Shown: positions 44,416 through 57,742 of the stretch, in pieces
Layout of the letters: each line of letters opens with the position of its first letter
Numbering within the stretch: position 1 is the first letter of the stretch
From: Patagioenas fasciata
Taxonomy: Eukaryota; Chordata; Aves; Columbiformes; Columbidae
Direction of reading: 5' to 3'
Assembly (NCBI RefSeq): GCF_037038585.1
Contig: NC_092520.1
Location: forward strand, 58,122,501-58,186,500
DNA: 64,000 nucleotides
Translations under genes and position numbers: made by a program
Notes under the pieces: model-generated
The model's database searches: none
Seen by the model: the letters and a program-made list of their open reading frames with translations, nothing else
What the model was told of the DNA's origin: nothing

Positions 44416-47400
44416 AATTGATCTGTGCACAGAAAATATAATGAACATAGATCTCCATAATGGATTCAGTTCACATGCTTAAATGTTATGACTAAAGATA
44501 TTAGAATTCTTATTTTTAAGAGGTGTCCTTGAATAAACAAATCACCATGTAGATAAATCAAACGGAAGGGAGGAAACATTTATGGATTATAAGAACCAGC
44601 CTGCTTACTTCTCTACTTGAAATGAGTAAAAATGCCCACAAAAAATGCAGAATAAAGTCCACAAGCCAGGAATCTTCTGGAAATGGTTTTTAGCAAGATT
44701 ATTCCAAGTATAGCACAGTTGCTCTCAAGCTTTAATGCAATTTTTCCTGTTGTTCTCACTACTTTCATTTTTCCAGGGGCCACACAGGCTCTTACACGTG
44801 TCTATCACTGTACAGCAACACAAACCCCAGCACAGCCTCAGGACTCTGTTGCGTGTGTAAAGAATTTTAACTCTTGCACTGCAATCCCTTTTGCACCCAT
44901 TTCTGCAAGGGGGCATCAGCTGAAAGAGGAAGAGGAGGAAGGGAGCTGAAAGATGAAGAACAGGGAGGGAGCTGTGCACCAACTCCTTCCAGCATGTGAC
45001 AGCAAGCTGTGCTAACGGGAAGGCTGGAGCCCTCCCTATGCCCCACCACAAACGCACCCCTGCAGTTCCCACATTGATTCCAACACACATCATTAAGTCT
45101 TTCTTTGATCACAACCTGTTATTAACATGAAAGGCTTAATACATTCTCTAGGATATATTTATAGCTCCAGAGTTTTTAAGAAATATTGTGTGCAGGGCAA
45201 AGACAAGTTTTGAGACAGGAAAATATCACGGACTTTTGGGGCTACATCCGCTTCATATTTCTTTGGAGTATTTTCTTTACAGTAGAAATGAAAATACACA
45301 GTGCAGGTGTCAGCCTTTTCAGGGAGGAATGTAGCGTATTTGCTTTTAAATCTCTCCTCTATTTTTAGAAGCAAAGACAATTTAAAGGAAGAAAACGACA
45401 TAGATTACCCACACATGGAGCCCCTTCAAATTCACTTTTCCCTCCCCCTTTCTCTCCCTGAATTTGCAGGTATGTTAAGCAACCACTACACTGTCTAAAC
45501 CACTACCAATCAGTAAAATTGCAGGTTCTGCTGAAATGAAAGTATACTTCTACAATAGTGGTGAACTTAAGACCCACTGTGCACTTCGGAAACAAAGTCT
45601 GAAGAAGGTCTAATCCCAGTTTGTGATATCCACACTAACGACAAGACATTCCTGCTGATGGAAGTTTGCACTTCCTACAAAAATCAAACGACAAATTTTA
45701 AAAAGTAGCTGATCCTACACAACATCAAAAGCTGAAAAATCTGTGTCTCGTTTACAAAGCAAGCTCACTGTACACAGCATAATCTGCTCAAGAAATCTCT
45801 GTCACAAAGTCAGGAAAATGTGCTTATAAATGCTCTGGTAGACAAATAAGGCAGTTGAAAAATGACTTCACAGAAAAAAAATACAAAAATAAAGCAGATT
45901 TTCCTATATATGACTCATGGAGAGAGTTTAAAAGTCATACAAATCCTTGGAATCAGTAATGTCTAGCTTCCGACATATTTCTTTCTCACTGTCTATTGAC
46001 TTTGTCACCTGAGATCATGTGAGCACTGCCTGAAGGTCCTCCCAGGACTGGCCACCTATAAGCACTCTCTTTAACACCAATTCTCTCTTCTCTGAAAACA
46101 CCAACTTGCCTTCCAACTATTTCCAGAGCTGGGACACACAAAGTGGCAAATACTCATAAAGACAGAACTCCAATGTATACAATCACATGGCACATGCCAC
46201 TGTGGATGTTATTAACTCATAACTAGTTCCAAGGAAAAACTTACTTCCGTACTTTTTCTGCCTGTGTGTTATTCTTACTGCATCTGATAAAATGTTCTTA
46301 AAGATCTCATCCTTAGTTTGAACACAGCATGCTGCTAAGAGCGGACCAAAGTTCAGTATTGTTACGATCAAGCAGGATTCTTCACAAAGAAGGTATACTG
46401 AAGGAAATATCCTAAAAATCACATTCACAATTTCAAATAATTTGGATACAAGTAGGAAAGAACAGCTCGTGACATCTTGTACTTACTAACAGGACACCAG
46501 ACCAAAACTACCAGACTAGGGTTCATGGATTGATGAAGGTTTAACAGCTGCTTAAGGCTGCCGATGTAAGAACATTGAAAACAGGTGTCCAGACTTCAGC
46601 TCTTTGTTCCCAACACATCTCTGATGTCTTATCATCTGGTAAGGAAAACGCTCACCCAAAATTTATTTCTTAAACAGAAGTTCTTCCTCCCAGACCTATC
46701 AGAGCCAAAATAATTCAGACCTATTCAGCAGACAGAATCAAACATAACATTGCATACAAAAGCAGATCTCATATGAGTCAGATAAACAGCCCACTGCTAC
46801 TACCACACAAGGTCATATCATGAGTCCTTTTTACTAGTAGCCTTCTAACATCTGGAAGACACAATTTTGAAGAACCTAGGCGTACGCATGGTTCTGTGAT
46901 ATAGCCAGAGAATGAACTTCACAATTTGAAACAAAATTGGTTTGCTCTTCGACATTTTTTAATAAATTGCATTGAGTAAAAGCTACTTCGCCAGTAAAAA
47001 GCAGGTACAGTCTCACATTTCACAGTTCCAGCTTCCCAAGTATCCTGAAAGGAGGGACACATCTGAGCATGAAGCAGCTACTTTCTTGCACAAGTAATGA
47101 GCTTTTTGTTCCAGTGGAAACCAAAGCACCAGAGTGCTGAGCACCTTCAGTCTCCCTCCAACGCACTGGGTGTTAGCGTGACTGGAGAGTAGGCCAGCTT
47201 TCCAAGCCCTACAATTCAAATGTACCCTTAGACATAACTCTCGTTGGAACGGGTGATAAAATGCTAAAATTTAATGATGGCCACTGAAAGCATGATGATT
47301 ATATGTAGAGAATATTCTGCTGCTAATACATTCCCTTTATGGATATCCAGAATGGTTTAACAGTTAGATTACTTCAAAAGTTCACTTCTACTGCAGGCCA

Positions 47401-48332
47401 CCTACCCCCCACGTGCTGCCCTAAGATGAGTCTACTGCAATGTAGTCTGTATGAAATTCCTTAACAGCCCGTAGCTGCCAAAGATAAGCAGCAATGTGCT
47501 TTGTAAGAATCATGCTGGAGAAAATACGAGAGCAGTGTTCTGGGATTTACTTTTGCATTCTACTCATCTCCAGGTGGAAATTGTGTTGTAGCCCTTTGTG
47601 AAAGCAAGGGGGCAGGTAGCAGCAGGTTGTTCTTTGAGAGGATTCATGGAGCAACCTGTCCTCTCTCTAAAATACCACACATTCAGTAACCTGCTGTGAA
47701 TCCTGCAGATCTGTTCTTCAAGGTTTTAAAGAAATGGTTGGGGCATCCTTCCCAGAATGATGCAGGGGTGGAAAGGAGCTTCTCTGTAGGCAGATGGTTG
47801 GCAGTGTGCCTGCTTAAGTTATTATTTTAATGTTGCTGAGATTTTGTTGTACCACTAATTACATGTTGGTGTGTCTAGATCCTTGTATACACATCCTTTC
47901 ATAATTTAAATGGAAATACATTAAAAATTAAAATAAACAGTGGTTATGTTATCTTAGCATTGCTACAATTTTGGCTAAAATAATTATTTAAGAAATTTGA
48001 ACATTCTAGATCATCTTCCCTTCCCAAATTCTTCACTTTCCATCATTTAAGGAATCACCAGTGAAACGGTTAACACCTTCATATTTTAAACTTGAAATCC
48101 TGAAAACAAAATTAGGACTCTTCCTTCTTATCCTTTTATCTTTCCTTGAAAACAAACACATTGACATGTGATACACATTCTCTTTGCTGCAGGGCAGTTC
48201 CTAGAAGTTGCAGCCACAACCTTTGCTACTATACTACCACCTTCATAAACAGAATGATTGTAACAGTTCAGGAAGAAAAGACCAGACTTGAAGGCTTTAC
48301 TTCAGCAGAAAAATTAAACGCAAAACTGAGAT

Positions 48333-48536
48333 CATAGAATTTTAAGTTAACTCAGGTTGGAAGCACCTCAGGAGGTCTCTGCTCCAATGTCCTCTTAAGC
48401 AGGGTCAACTCTGGTGTCAGACCTGGCTACTGTGGTTTACTCCAGTTACTCCAGTCTGGTCTTGAAAACCTCCAATGATGGAGACTGTACAACTTCTTTG
48501 TGCATCTTGTTCCACTTGCACCCTCATGACGCCGGG
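48333..48536 (-). mobile_element. CR1 LINE 3' fragment
   Basis: ATCATAGAATTTTAAGTTAA, AGGTTGGAAGCACCTCAGGA, GGTCTTGAAAACCTCCAATG and CTTGTTCCACTTGCACCCTC give a reversed CR1 3' end, within NALCN intron 1 and in the gene's sense orientation. It breaks off at a G-run (48540-48551). Confidence 0.8.
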
Positions 48537-48539
48537 GAT

Positions 48540-48551
48540 GGGGGGGGGGGG
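48540..48551. repeat. Homopolymer G run
   Basis: Twelve consecutive G at the broken end of a CR1 fragment. The length could be affected by sequencing error. Confidence 0.9.
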
Positions 48552-50199
48552 CACAGGCAGGAGGAGTGGCAAAGAGATGAGAGAAAAATAAAACATCACA
48601 TAAAATAAAGGAAAAAGAAATTACCTAGTAGAACCAAGAGAATTTGCGACCACAGTCTAGGAGTGGTATCTCCCACAGCAAGACATTTAGCAGGACTTAA
48701 CTGATACAGGAAACTTCAAAGGAAATAAAAGAGGCTATGGAGATAAAGAAAAGAGGAAGAATCTGAAAGGGAAATAAAATATTATTCTACTCATAGTGCC
48801 CGTATCAGGCTGACTTTGCTCTTTATCTCCAGAAAGATTTCATGTTCAAAATCTACGGGACATCCAAGTCCTTTTCCAACCATGGAAGTATTCTGTTAGT
48901 AACACAGTAAAAATAATTTGTGAATCCAACACCTCTGTTTTACTCATAAACACATAAAAAATATTGTTTGCAACTGCCTGAATTCCTAAACCCCTCAGGG
49001 GGGAACTCAAATTCCCAGAAGCCATTAACAGTTCTATCTCATCATGAGATACTCATACCTTAAGAAGACTTTCTTATCCATAAAAATCCAAACCTCCCTA
49101 TCTCTTCTAGAGCTTGGTCCAATAGCCCATTACTCCCTACAACACAGCTTGATACTACTCATCTCCTGTGGAGAAGGTTTCAGACCTGAAACTGCTGTGA
49201 CTCAAGACCTGGGTTTTGATCAATGCCACACAGGTCTACATAGTATTCATGGTGCCAGCAATGTCCAGAAGCTGGAAATAAGTAAAAACTGAATAACTTG
49301 TCTTTCCAGGAGGTATAGCTTAAATGAGAATGAACTGTGATGGACCAAACTTCAGATTAAAATAAAACAGATGTGCCAAACAAAAAGGCTACGAGTCAAC
49401 ATTTCTGAAACATAAATGGCATGCTGATTGTTATGGCTTTAAAATTTCATTTTAAAACACAGTACTAAGCCCCAATGGTTAAACAAAATTTCCCCCCAAC
49501 TGTTCCTGAAAGTCCCCAAAGGTATATATGCATGAACTTGCAGGGAACTAGAACCTTCTGGCAGCCAGAGGGATCAAATCAAATAATTTTTTTCTCCCTC
49601 CATTGACGTATTTTGCGATTTATGCAGCTAAACTTAGTTCATTGTTAATAAGTATTATTTCTCTGTTGGTCACTTAGAGGGCAGGTGGAATGCGGCTGCT
49701 GTGCAAGGAAATGAAGAGAGGGACAATTAAATGGAACAGGAAATCGAAAGTGCTTAAGACGAAACCAAAAGACCCAAATAGTATTTATTTAGTATTTTCT
49801 CACTGCAAATATTTCCCTTATGAGTGACTCAGAATGCAACAACAGGTAACTGACATGGCATCACAGGTTAATTAAAAGCTGCATCTGCATGCAAAGACCA
49901 CCAGAAACCTCCATCCTTCCTAGAAACGTGTCTCTGACATTACCGGGAGTGTTAAGATGTCAACAACAACAAATTGTTAAGCACCCCTCCCTCCACTCAG
50001 TGAACGGTGTTGAAACCACTGATGCTGCTTGTTAGAGACTGACCTCAGGCCTTGGTACATTTCTTCCTTCAAGCACCCCAAACCCCGTGGCAAACCCCCG
50101 CTCAGGGCAGCAGCTCCCCACAGCTCACCCCATCCTCAACCACCCCGTTAAATTACTGCACTCCCGGCCTATGATAAATGAAGAGGCCTGTTCACCCCA

Positions 50200-50830
50200 C
50201 GGCCCTGCCTTGCCCCGGTGCACGCATCTCCCGCTGAGGGATGTGGCGGAGGGGGAAGGCCGGGGCAGGCCGGTACCGCAGGGAGCGGGAAGCTCGCCCC
50301 CCGCCGTCCGCCTGCCCCCGCCGGGCCCGGCAGCAGCACCCCCCTCACCTCCGGGGAGCGAAGGCTGCGGTGGGCGATGTGGAGGCCGCTACAGTCCCTG
50401 CTTCCCGCCCCCCGGAGGCGGCCAGGTCTCTCGCCGCGCCCGTCACCCCGGGGTTCCCCGGTGAGAAAGCCACGCCGGCCGCCGGCGATCGAGGGGCCGG
50501 GGAGGAGCCGGGGCCCGCGGTGTTACCGAGCCGAGCGCCGCGCAGCAAGGCGCGCCCGCCGCTTCCGACCTACCGCCAGCATCTCCCTTCATGGCGCGGC
50601 CGGGAGGGGCCGGTCGCGGCCCCCCGCGGGTGTGTGAGGTGTTAGGGTTGTGTGCCTGCCTCGAACGCCGTCCTTCCCGCGGCGGATCGGGGCGGCGGGG
50701 CCCGCCCGGCAGCGGCGGCCGCCTTCGGTCTCTCGGCAACGGCGGCCGCGGGGAGGGGACACCGGGCGGGGCGGCTGCGGGCCGGGGAAGGAGCAGGTGA
50801 GGAGGAAACGGGACCGGCCGCTCCACGCAG
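50200..50830 (-). promoter_or_regulatory. NALCN: CpG island; probable NALCN promoter and non-coding exon 1
   Basis: This is the only strongly GC-rich, CpG-dense segment in the window, set in AT-rich DNA about 8 kb upstream of NALCN exon 2. No TATA box is obvious. The annotated mammalian gene has a non-coding first exon, so this island is the expected place for it. Two good minus-strand splice donors are present: GCTGGCG|GTAGGT (last exon base 50574) and CCCCGGAG|GTGAGG (last exon base 50349). Plus-strand donors also exist, for example GAGCAG|GTGAGG at 50796, so a divergent non-coding transcript is possible. The many long open frames here reflect stop-poor GC content, not proteins. Confidence 0.75.
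50574..50592 (-). promoter_or_regulatory. Possible upstream ATG in NALCN exon 1, overlapping the main start after splicing
   Basis: On the minus strand an ATG at 50592-50590 has G at -3. It reads six codons (MKGDAG) and one further base before the GTAGGT donor at 50573-50568. If this donor is used with the exon 2 acceptor at 42238, the frame continues GGA TGC TAA. That would stop inside the first codons of NALCN in a different frame, overlapping its ATG. The frame is read directly. Use of this donor and acceptor pair, and any translation, are inferred. Confidence 0.35.
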
Positions 50831-51125
50831 GTTAAACAAAAATTGAAATAACCACCACCCTTGAGTTGGTAAAGCCTCCCGGTTAAGAAGAAGTAAGGCT
50901 TAGCAGCTCGGGAGGCAGGGGTGAGCCCACGGGGGTGGCGGTCCCGTCACGCTAAACACTCCCACAGTGACATGGAAATGTTTTCGCTGGGCCCCAAAAC
51001 ACGCAAATTGTGAGCAAAATGGGTAAGAGAATATGGGTGTTACCCCTTCCGAGGCCGAGCAGGCACTGGCCGTGAAGAAACTGCTGCTTGGAACAGCCGT
51101 GTCGTTTAAAATGGTCTTTTTGCAG

Positions 51126-51353
51126 TAATTTGGGAGGTTTTGGCTTTGGGTGAGAGTTTAGTGTTTTGGGTTTTTTGGTTGTTGTTTTTTTGTTTTGGTT
51201 TTGTTTGTTTGTTTGTTTTATATTGGTTTTTGTTGGTGATTGTGGGTTTTTTTGTTGGTTGGTGTTTGGTTTTGTTTATTTTGTGGTTTGGGGTTTCTTG
51301 TTTGTTTTTTTGTTTTTTGTTTGCTTGGGTTGTTTGTTTGTTTGTTTGTTTTT
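51126..51353. repeat. T/G-rich low-complexity tract with GTTT repeats
   Basis: Nearly 230 bases consist almost only of T and G on the plus strand, with several (GTTT)n stretches and very few A or C. It lies just beyond the CpG island on the side away from NALCN. Confidence 0.9.
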
Positions 51354-52417
51354 TAATGATGGTCTTGAAATACTACCATAGTTACCTTATTTTGGTAAGA
51401 AATCGCATTTGTGCGTCTCAAAGCTTTTTCAGCACTCGTGTTCTTCTTCGCCGCTGTAGAGCATTTACTTCACTGGTAGCTTCTGCTGGGCAGTCCGGTT
51501 TATTTTCACATTCCTGAAGAGCCACATAAAGGCTCAACGTTGAGCTCCATGGTGAAATAAAACCATCAAATAGCATCACCTGTTGCAAAGAGATAACATA
51601 AATATATGGATAGATAAATAAATAGATGGAAAACTGTTTCTATGAATGAAGTTGCCATGTGGCAATCAGTATACTTCTTAGCAAAAAGGGTACATTTCTG
51701 TAAATCATAATTTGTGTTTAAATGAAACTAGTTAACGTGAAGTAATGTGAGCCCATAGCGTCTGGAGCTTGTAAAATTAGCAAAATTAAAATATGTAATC
51801 CTGCAAGAGCAGTTGGTGCTACGATGGCATTAAAGACATGGAATAGGATTTAAAAAAACAAAAGCCTTGGCAAAATACCCCAGAAAGCAGAAGGAAAGTG
51901 TCTGCCATAAATTGCATTAGGTTCCTTGAGATTATATCTATTTGATGCTTACAACAAAAAATAATAAGCCAGTTAGGGAGCTGGCCTCAGGATTATGGAT
52001 GTGGTCCTGCCAGCACTTACGTATGAGTATTACCAGCATTAGCAATTCCAGTAAATCTAAGCACCTAATTTTAGTGTTTGCAGGACTAGGGTATTTGATA
52101 GCAAACAGCCACCTGATATCTCATGAAAAACAGACAAACAAACAAATGGGAAACCAAATCAATTTCAGAATAAATATGCTTACAAATAATACTCTTCACA
52201 TTTTGTCTTTTTCTTCCCCAGTTATAATTTATTACTTGGTGTTACTGGTATTGGTATTATGCTGTTGGTGATAGCATCTCTGAAATGAAAACTACCAGTT
52301 GCAAACAGTGAAACATTGCAGTTATATTGAAGCTAAAGAAATCAACATTTGTCAGCAGATGTGACTTTGTGCAACAGTTTTCCTATGGATATACTGGCCT
52401 AGGAAAAATAATTCTTG

Positions 52418-52905
52418 ATAGAACAGTTCATGTTGGAAGGAAGTTCGAGTGGCCATCTGGTCTGACCGATCTGCCAAAACCAGGCTCAGCTACGGGATCA
52501 CACCAGCTTACTCAGAGCTTAATCCAGTTGGGCCTTGAAAACCTTCCAAGACAGAGACTGCAGAGCCTTCCTGGGCAACCTGTGCAAGGGCTTGACTGTC
52601 CTCATGGTGAAGGATTTATTCCTGACACACAGCTGGACCCTCTCTCATCCACTGTCTCTCATTCTCCTGCTGCACTGGGAAGAGCCCAGCTCTGTCCTCT
52701 TGACAGCTTCCTCGCAGACTCTGGCAGTCCACTCTTAGGTGCCCCCAAAGCCATCCCTTCTCCAGGCTCAGCAAGCCCAGCTCCTGCAGCTTCTCCTGAT
52801 GAAGCACATCCTTCAGCCTCAACCACCACATTGGCCTGCCGCTGAACTTACATATTCATGTCTTTTATGTTCTGGAGAGGGGCTCAAAATTCAATGCAGT
52901 GTTTT
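52418..52905 (-). mobile_element. CR1 LINE fragment, intergenic
   Basis: GATAGAACAGTTCATGTTGG, GGCCTTGAAAACCTTCCAAG, CTTGACTGTCCTCATGGTGA and CTCCAGGCTCAGCAAGCCCA are the reversed CR1 3' region. The 172-aa plus-strand frame at 52327-52845 reads this element backwards and is not a protein. Confidence 0.85.
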
Positions 52906-55900
52906 AAATACCATTTTAAATACCGAGCGTCGAATAAAAGGGGATTAATTTCCTTACATGTGGTTTGTATTACAGAATTCATATTTTCATATGTGCTTCA
53001 AGCTTCTACTTTTACCTGGTATCATATTTGGTAACCCATTGTTAAGTTTTGACCTAGCTGCCCATACTGAGCCTCTGTGAACTCCAGGCTACTCAGGGGG
53101 AACCCACACTTTTAGCAGAAGGTTGGATTCTCTTGGACAGCCTGTTCATGAGCACCACTTGTGTCAGATGATGCTAACACTGGAAGAAGGTTTTCGTCCT
53201 TAATGCCTTGATGTACCTGCACATGTGCAAAAGAAAAATAGTAGTGCCTTTCATTTAAATAATTGTGCAGACAGTGAAGGTCTGCTGTTTGCAAGAAAAA
53301 GCCATTTCTTGCCTTGCTATCGCACCACAAATTTACTTTCATGTCTGTCATGGGAAAAGCAGTTATGAACATTTTAAAACTTAAGCGGCATATATTAGGT
53401 ATATGATGATAAAATGGAAAAGTTAAATATTTACAAAATTGCTGATATAATTTTGAAAAAGAGTCTATGATTCATTTAAAGTCCATGCTGATGTTTAATA
53501 TTTAGGGCTGAAGTTTGTTTTTATTCTGATACAGAGTTCCCACTGACCTAAAGAGCAAGCTGTAAACACATTAGATAAGGACTGAATTTGGGAGTTAATC
53601 TCAAGATGCTACTTCATGGTCATGTGATATAAGTCAAAAGGAAAGACATGTCTTAGTAAAGATTTACCTCTCATCTATAAGTCTAGAACAGATAAAGGAA
53701 TTTCCTTATTCGATCTTCAAACTTCAACACATGGTGGAAACTGGCCATGGGGATTTAAAAGGAAATTTTGGAAAATTCCAGAAGACTGATATTGAGAATT
53801 CAAGGGGAGAATTTTCAGCCTTACCTGTCACTTCAGTTTCTGTAACATGAGCTGCAAACACAGTCAGATCTTCCTATATAAAAGGCAATTGACAAACCAA
53901 AGTTTCCTAGACCGACTTACTCAGTAAGTCCTGGAGAATAATGGGGAAAGAAAAACAGTTACTTAGTTTTGCATGTTTTGTTGCAGAATTTGGATAATTA
54001 AAGTGAAGTGTTTCTAGAGTGTGCCAAACAGGCAAGTAATGAACATCCTTATCTTCCCCATTTTCAGTGAGGAGGAACAAGAGTTAAGAAGGGAAAGCAA
54101 CTTGTGTTGGGGACCCACAATTCCATCTTATGAAATCGAATTGCTACTCTCTCATTTGCTGACGTCTGTATAAATGCACATTATCACACCAATACTTGTA
54201 TTTTAATTATCCTACTGTGATTGAAAGGAAGTAAAGCCAATTTAGAAATAGTGAAATTATGGGCTTTTATTTCTTAATTTATTTGAGCTTTATTTGTAGC
54301 TCTCTTGTCCTTACTTTCCATAAGTGTCTGTTGAGGAGCTGAAGAGTAACGTACACAAATTATAAAAACATCCCAAGGAGCTGAGGTTATTGGAAATGCC
54401 ATTGTTAGAATTTGATTTACCACTTAGAAAGGAATTCACTGCTTGATCAGATTTCAGATATTCCATAATGAGTGAAAGAATTCATGAAATATTCATTTTG
54501 AAACGATGCTTGAGCTTTTAAAAAAGGTCACAAAATGTCATTTAGAAATTCAGAATTAAACTTCAGACCCAAAGGAAGATTTAATCATTTAGGCATAGGA
54601 TACAAGTCAAAAGCTGCTCTATTCCTGCTTTGTTGCTTAGTAGCTCCAGGCCATCCGAGGTCCTTAGTCATCTTAATGGTGGTTACCACAAAGTTCTCCT
54701 GTAGTCTGAGGTTCTGCTCTGCACATGTCAAGAAACACCCTGGTCTTACCAGGGCTCTGTGTGGTTCAAACCAGTCCAGCAGCCTGGATTTCTTCCATCC
54801 ATCTGTGTGGCTGTGGCCAAGACGTGGTCTCGTTCTGCAGCGTGTGACCGTAACAGAAATTACCATGGAGCAATGTCAGACTAATGACTGCAGGAAAAGG
54901 TTGGTTGATGATCACAAGTAATTTGGATTTCAAAATTTCAAACCATGAGGAGTGTCCTAAGTCTACAGCTACCTGTATATATATTTGGTTTCCTTTTGAA
55001 AAGTGCCATGTGCTCTTACTTTTGAAAAGCACTCAGAAGAGGGCAATAATGGTGTTCCCTCTCCCCTTCCTTTTTCTTAACGTCTGTCTCTCCTTCATTT
55101 TTGGTTTAATAACAAGCAACAGGACTCAGTGCAAGACAGAGCATTGAAACCATAAGAGAATAGTCGCTGTTGCCTGGAGAATCTGGTGTGCGTATGTTCA
55201 ACTCAGGCACTAAACCTGAGTTACTGCAGTTCTGCCTTTAAGAAGTCAGCAGTATCTATTTTTTAATTTACCATCCCTAGAAATTACTCTTCAGTCAAAA
55301 TTTGAGAATGATCTTTCATTTTAACTCATTGAGGTAGCTAATCAAAATAAATACAGAAATCACAAACATTCTTTATTGTATTTGCCACTATTTTAGATTT
55401 TTCAGGATTCCCAGCAGCAAAGAACATTGTCCCTTCGAGAAATAAGGCATAGTTTGATCGCAGAACGAGAATTTATGTTGGAACATGACATGCCCATTTA
55501 TTTCCTTTCTTGGCCTCATTCCCAGTTATCAAGTAGGATAATTAAAACTTCAGCGATGCTGTTAGCTTGGATTACACCTGAGCTTGACTGACTTTCTGAA
55601 ATAAAGTTAAGAATGCAGTAGTCTGTTTTTTAAAACATACTATTATAGCTGGCATTCTGAGCTGTCTTGCAAACTCATGCTTAGAAATCTCATGCTACCT
55701 TCAGGCTGCTGTAGAAGCAGGGTATTATTGCTGTTTGGGGGAATTAACTCGTAAACATTAAACAAACAAAAGACCTACCTACTATTTAAAGTTTCATCTG
55801 GGACCTGAAAGAGTAAGCTAAGGTTTTACACTAGAGTATAACACAGTAACAACTCGATTAATGTTGACCTATGAACTGTTTGGTAGCTTAGATTCACTAC

Positions 55901-56704
55901 TGTTCAGGCCAGTTACATTCAGGCCAGCTGAGCTTTAATCTTGTTCTAACCTTGATCCTGTAACTCCAAAAGCTATTTCTATTCGCTGTGTGATACCATC
56001 AGCTGTCCCAGATTCCATGTCATGTCAGCAAAGCGAACATAAGATTTTCTGTACCACGTAGCTCTGGTGTACTCTGCCTCTCGCTCCCTTCCAAGGCCAC
56101 CATCAGCTGGCACAGCAATGACTTCCAGTGGCTGAATGCCCTTCTGAACTGTCTAATTTAAACAGATTTTGGTTAACTCCATCATGGGTGTTGAAGTGGT
56201 TTGTCTTAGATCTTCGCAGCCATCTCATGTAGTGATTGTGTATCCTTGGCAGAAGTGATGAAGAACGACTGGGAGCTTCCAACTCTCATCATTCCACGTT
56301 TTCTGGAGAAATAATAACTTCTGTGATATGTGGGATTTTCAGCTTCTGGTTAATTTTAGAAAATTGCTGTGTAAGTGAATGCCTCCGCAATGTTTCCACG
56401 GATGTAAATCCACGGTGTTACTAAAATGGCTTCCATGGAAACCCAGGAGGATTCTTTGACAAATTTTGGTGGTCTCCAGTTATTTTTTGAGCTTAGACCG
56501 TTCACTGAATGTGCATTTTTGCTTTGTTTTGTTGAAATGAAAATCCTTAAAAGTAGCATGGAATGTGGTTTGCAAACCTAATGACTTTGTTAAAGTGATG
56601 GCAAAATTAAGCTGGCCACTAAGAGACTATAATAAGGGAGTAGTCAGAGTCCATCTGTCTCCCCACACCAAATCAAATGTTGTCCAGTAGCACAGTATAT
56701 TATC

Positions 56705-56920
56705 AGAGTCATAGAATTATGGAATATTTAAGGTTGGAAGGGATCTCTTGAGGCTGTGTAGTCCAACACGTCTGCTCAGAGCAGGGTTACCTAGAGCTGA
56801 TTGCCCAGAACCCTGTCCAGGTGGCTTTTGATTATCTCCGAGGGTGGAGACTCCACTTCTCTGGACATTCTGTTCCAGTGTTAGATCACTCTTACAGTAA
56901 AAAACCTTCCCCCCCCGCCA
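56705..56920 (-). mobile_element. CR1 LINE 3' fragment, intergenic
   Basis: GAGTCATAGAATTATGGAAT, GGTTGGAAGGGATCTCTTGA, CCCAGAACCCTGTCCAGGTG and CCACTTCTCTGGACATTCTG are a reversed CR1 3' end. It ends in a C-run at 56909-56917. Confidence 0.88.
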
Positions 56921-56999
56921 TGTTTTATTATTATTCTAAATCACTTTACTACCAAAACAATTCTGACAAAGGTAAAAGTTAAGATATAGTTTGCCTTAA

Positions 57000-57021
57000 A
57001 ACAAACAAACAAACAAACAAA
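57000..57021. repeat. (AAAC)n microsatellite
   Basis: About five AAAC units. Confidence 0.95.
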
Positions 57022-57714
57022 CTGCCTATGAATTACCTATTCTACCCCAGGGATCGCAGCTTGGTTTTTATACATAATATTACATCACACTTCTTCGCAG
57101 TTCAGATGGCTATGAAACCACAAAATAACCATCAACGCTTTGCATAGGAAATTACACTATTGGTTCTTCTGGTAAATAAAATTGGAGATTGTTCCAATCT
57201 CTGACCATACCAAATCCTGCAGACTTCTATTAAGAACACTTACAGTGATACACTTAAACTGAAGTTCAGGTGTAGGTGTGTGCAGCAGCACTTCTTTTCT
57301 TGATTCTACATCTTTACTTGATGATATTTCTTGTGTGACAAATATTATTTAAACCTGTTGCCTACTTTTCAAAGGGCTATTCAGCATTAGCAATATGTTC
57401 CAGCTCCTCCTCATCAGCATTGTGTTGACTTTCTCTTCTCTACCTTTACTCTGCAGGTGGTGACATTACAATGTGTAATGTGTACATTTACCAAGCAGCT
57501 ACACATCTGAAGCCTTAGTCTGAAACTCCAGTATGTAGGAAAAGTAGCATTTCACAAGTGCTCTACTTTGCGTGGATATATGTTATCTAGGAGAGAAGAA
57601 GGTTCCTTAAGATTATGTACAGGAGTGGCTCAAAGGAAGGGAGCAGTCCTCAAGACAGCATGTCAAGTTCTCATTTAGAAAGAGACTGGGTCCTTATAAA
57701 TTGAATGTACAGTC

Positions 57715-57742
57715 TACATATATACGTATATATATATATACA
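57715..57742. repeat. (TA)n microsatellite
   Basis: An alternating TA run interrupted by ACG, ending ATATACACATG. Confidence 0.9.

Noticed and set aside
44725..45093. 122-aa minus-strand frame overlapping an 88-aa plus frame
   Set aside because: No domain recognised. Both frames sit in a GC-richer patch where chance frames are long.
50087..50846. Many 60-139-aa frames on both strands in the CpG island
   Set aside because: GC-rich DNA lacks stop codons. The frames are Pro/Arg/Gly-rich and overlap each other on both strands.
52327..52845. 172-aa plus-strand open frame
   Set aside because: It reads the reverse of a CR1 element (52418-52905); its Pro/Ser-rich sequence has no homology I can recognise.
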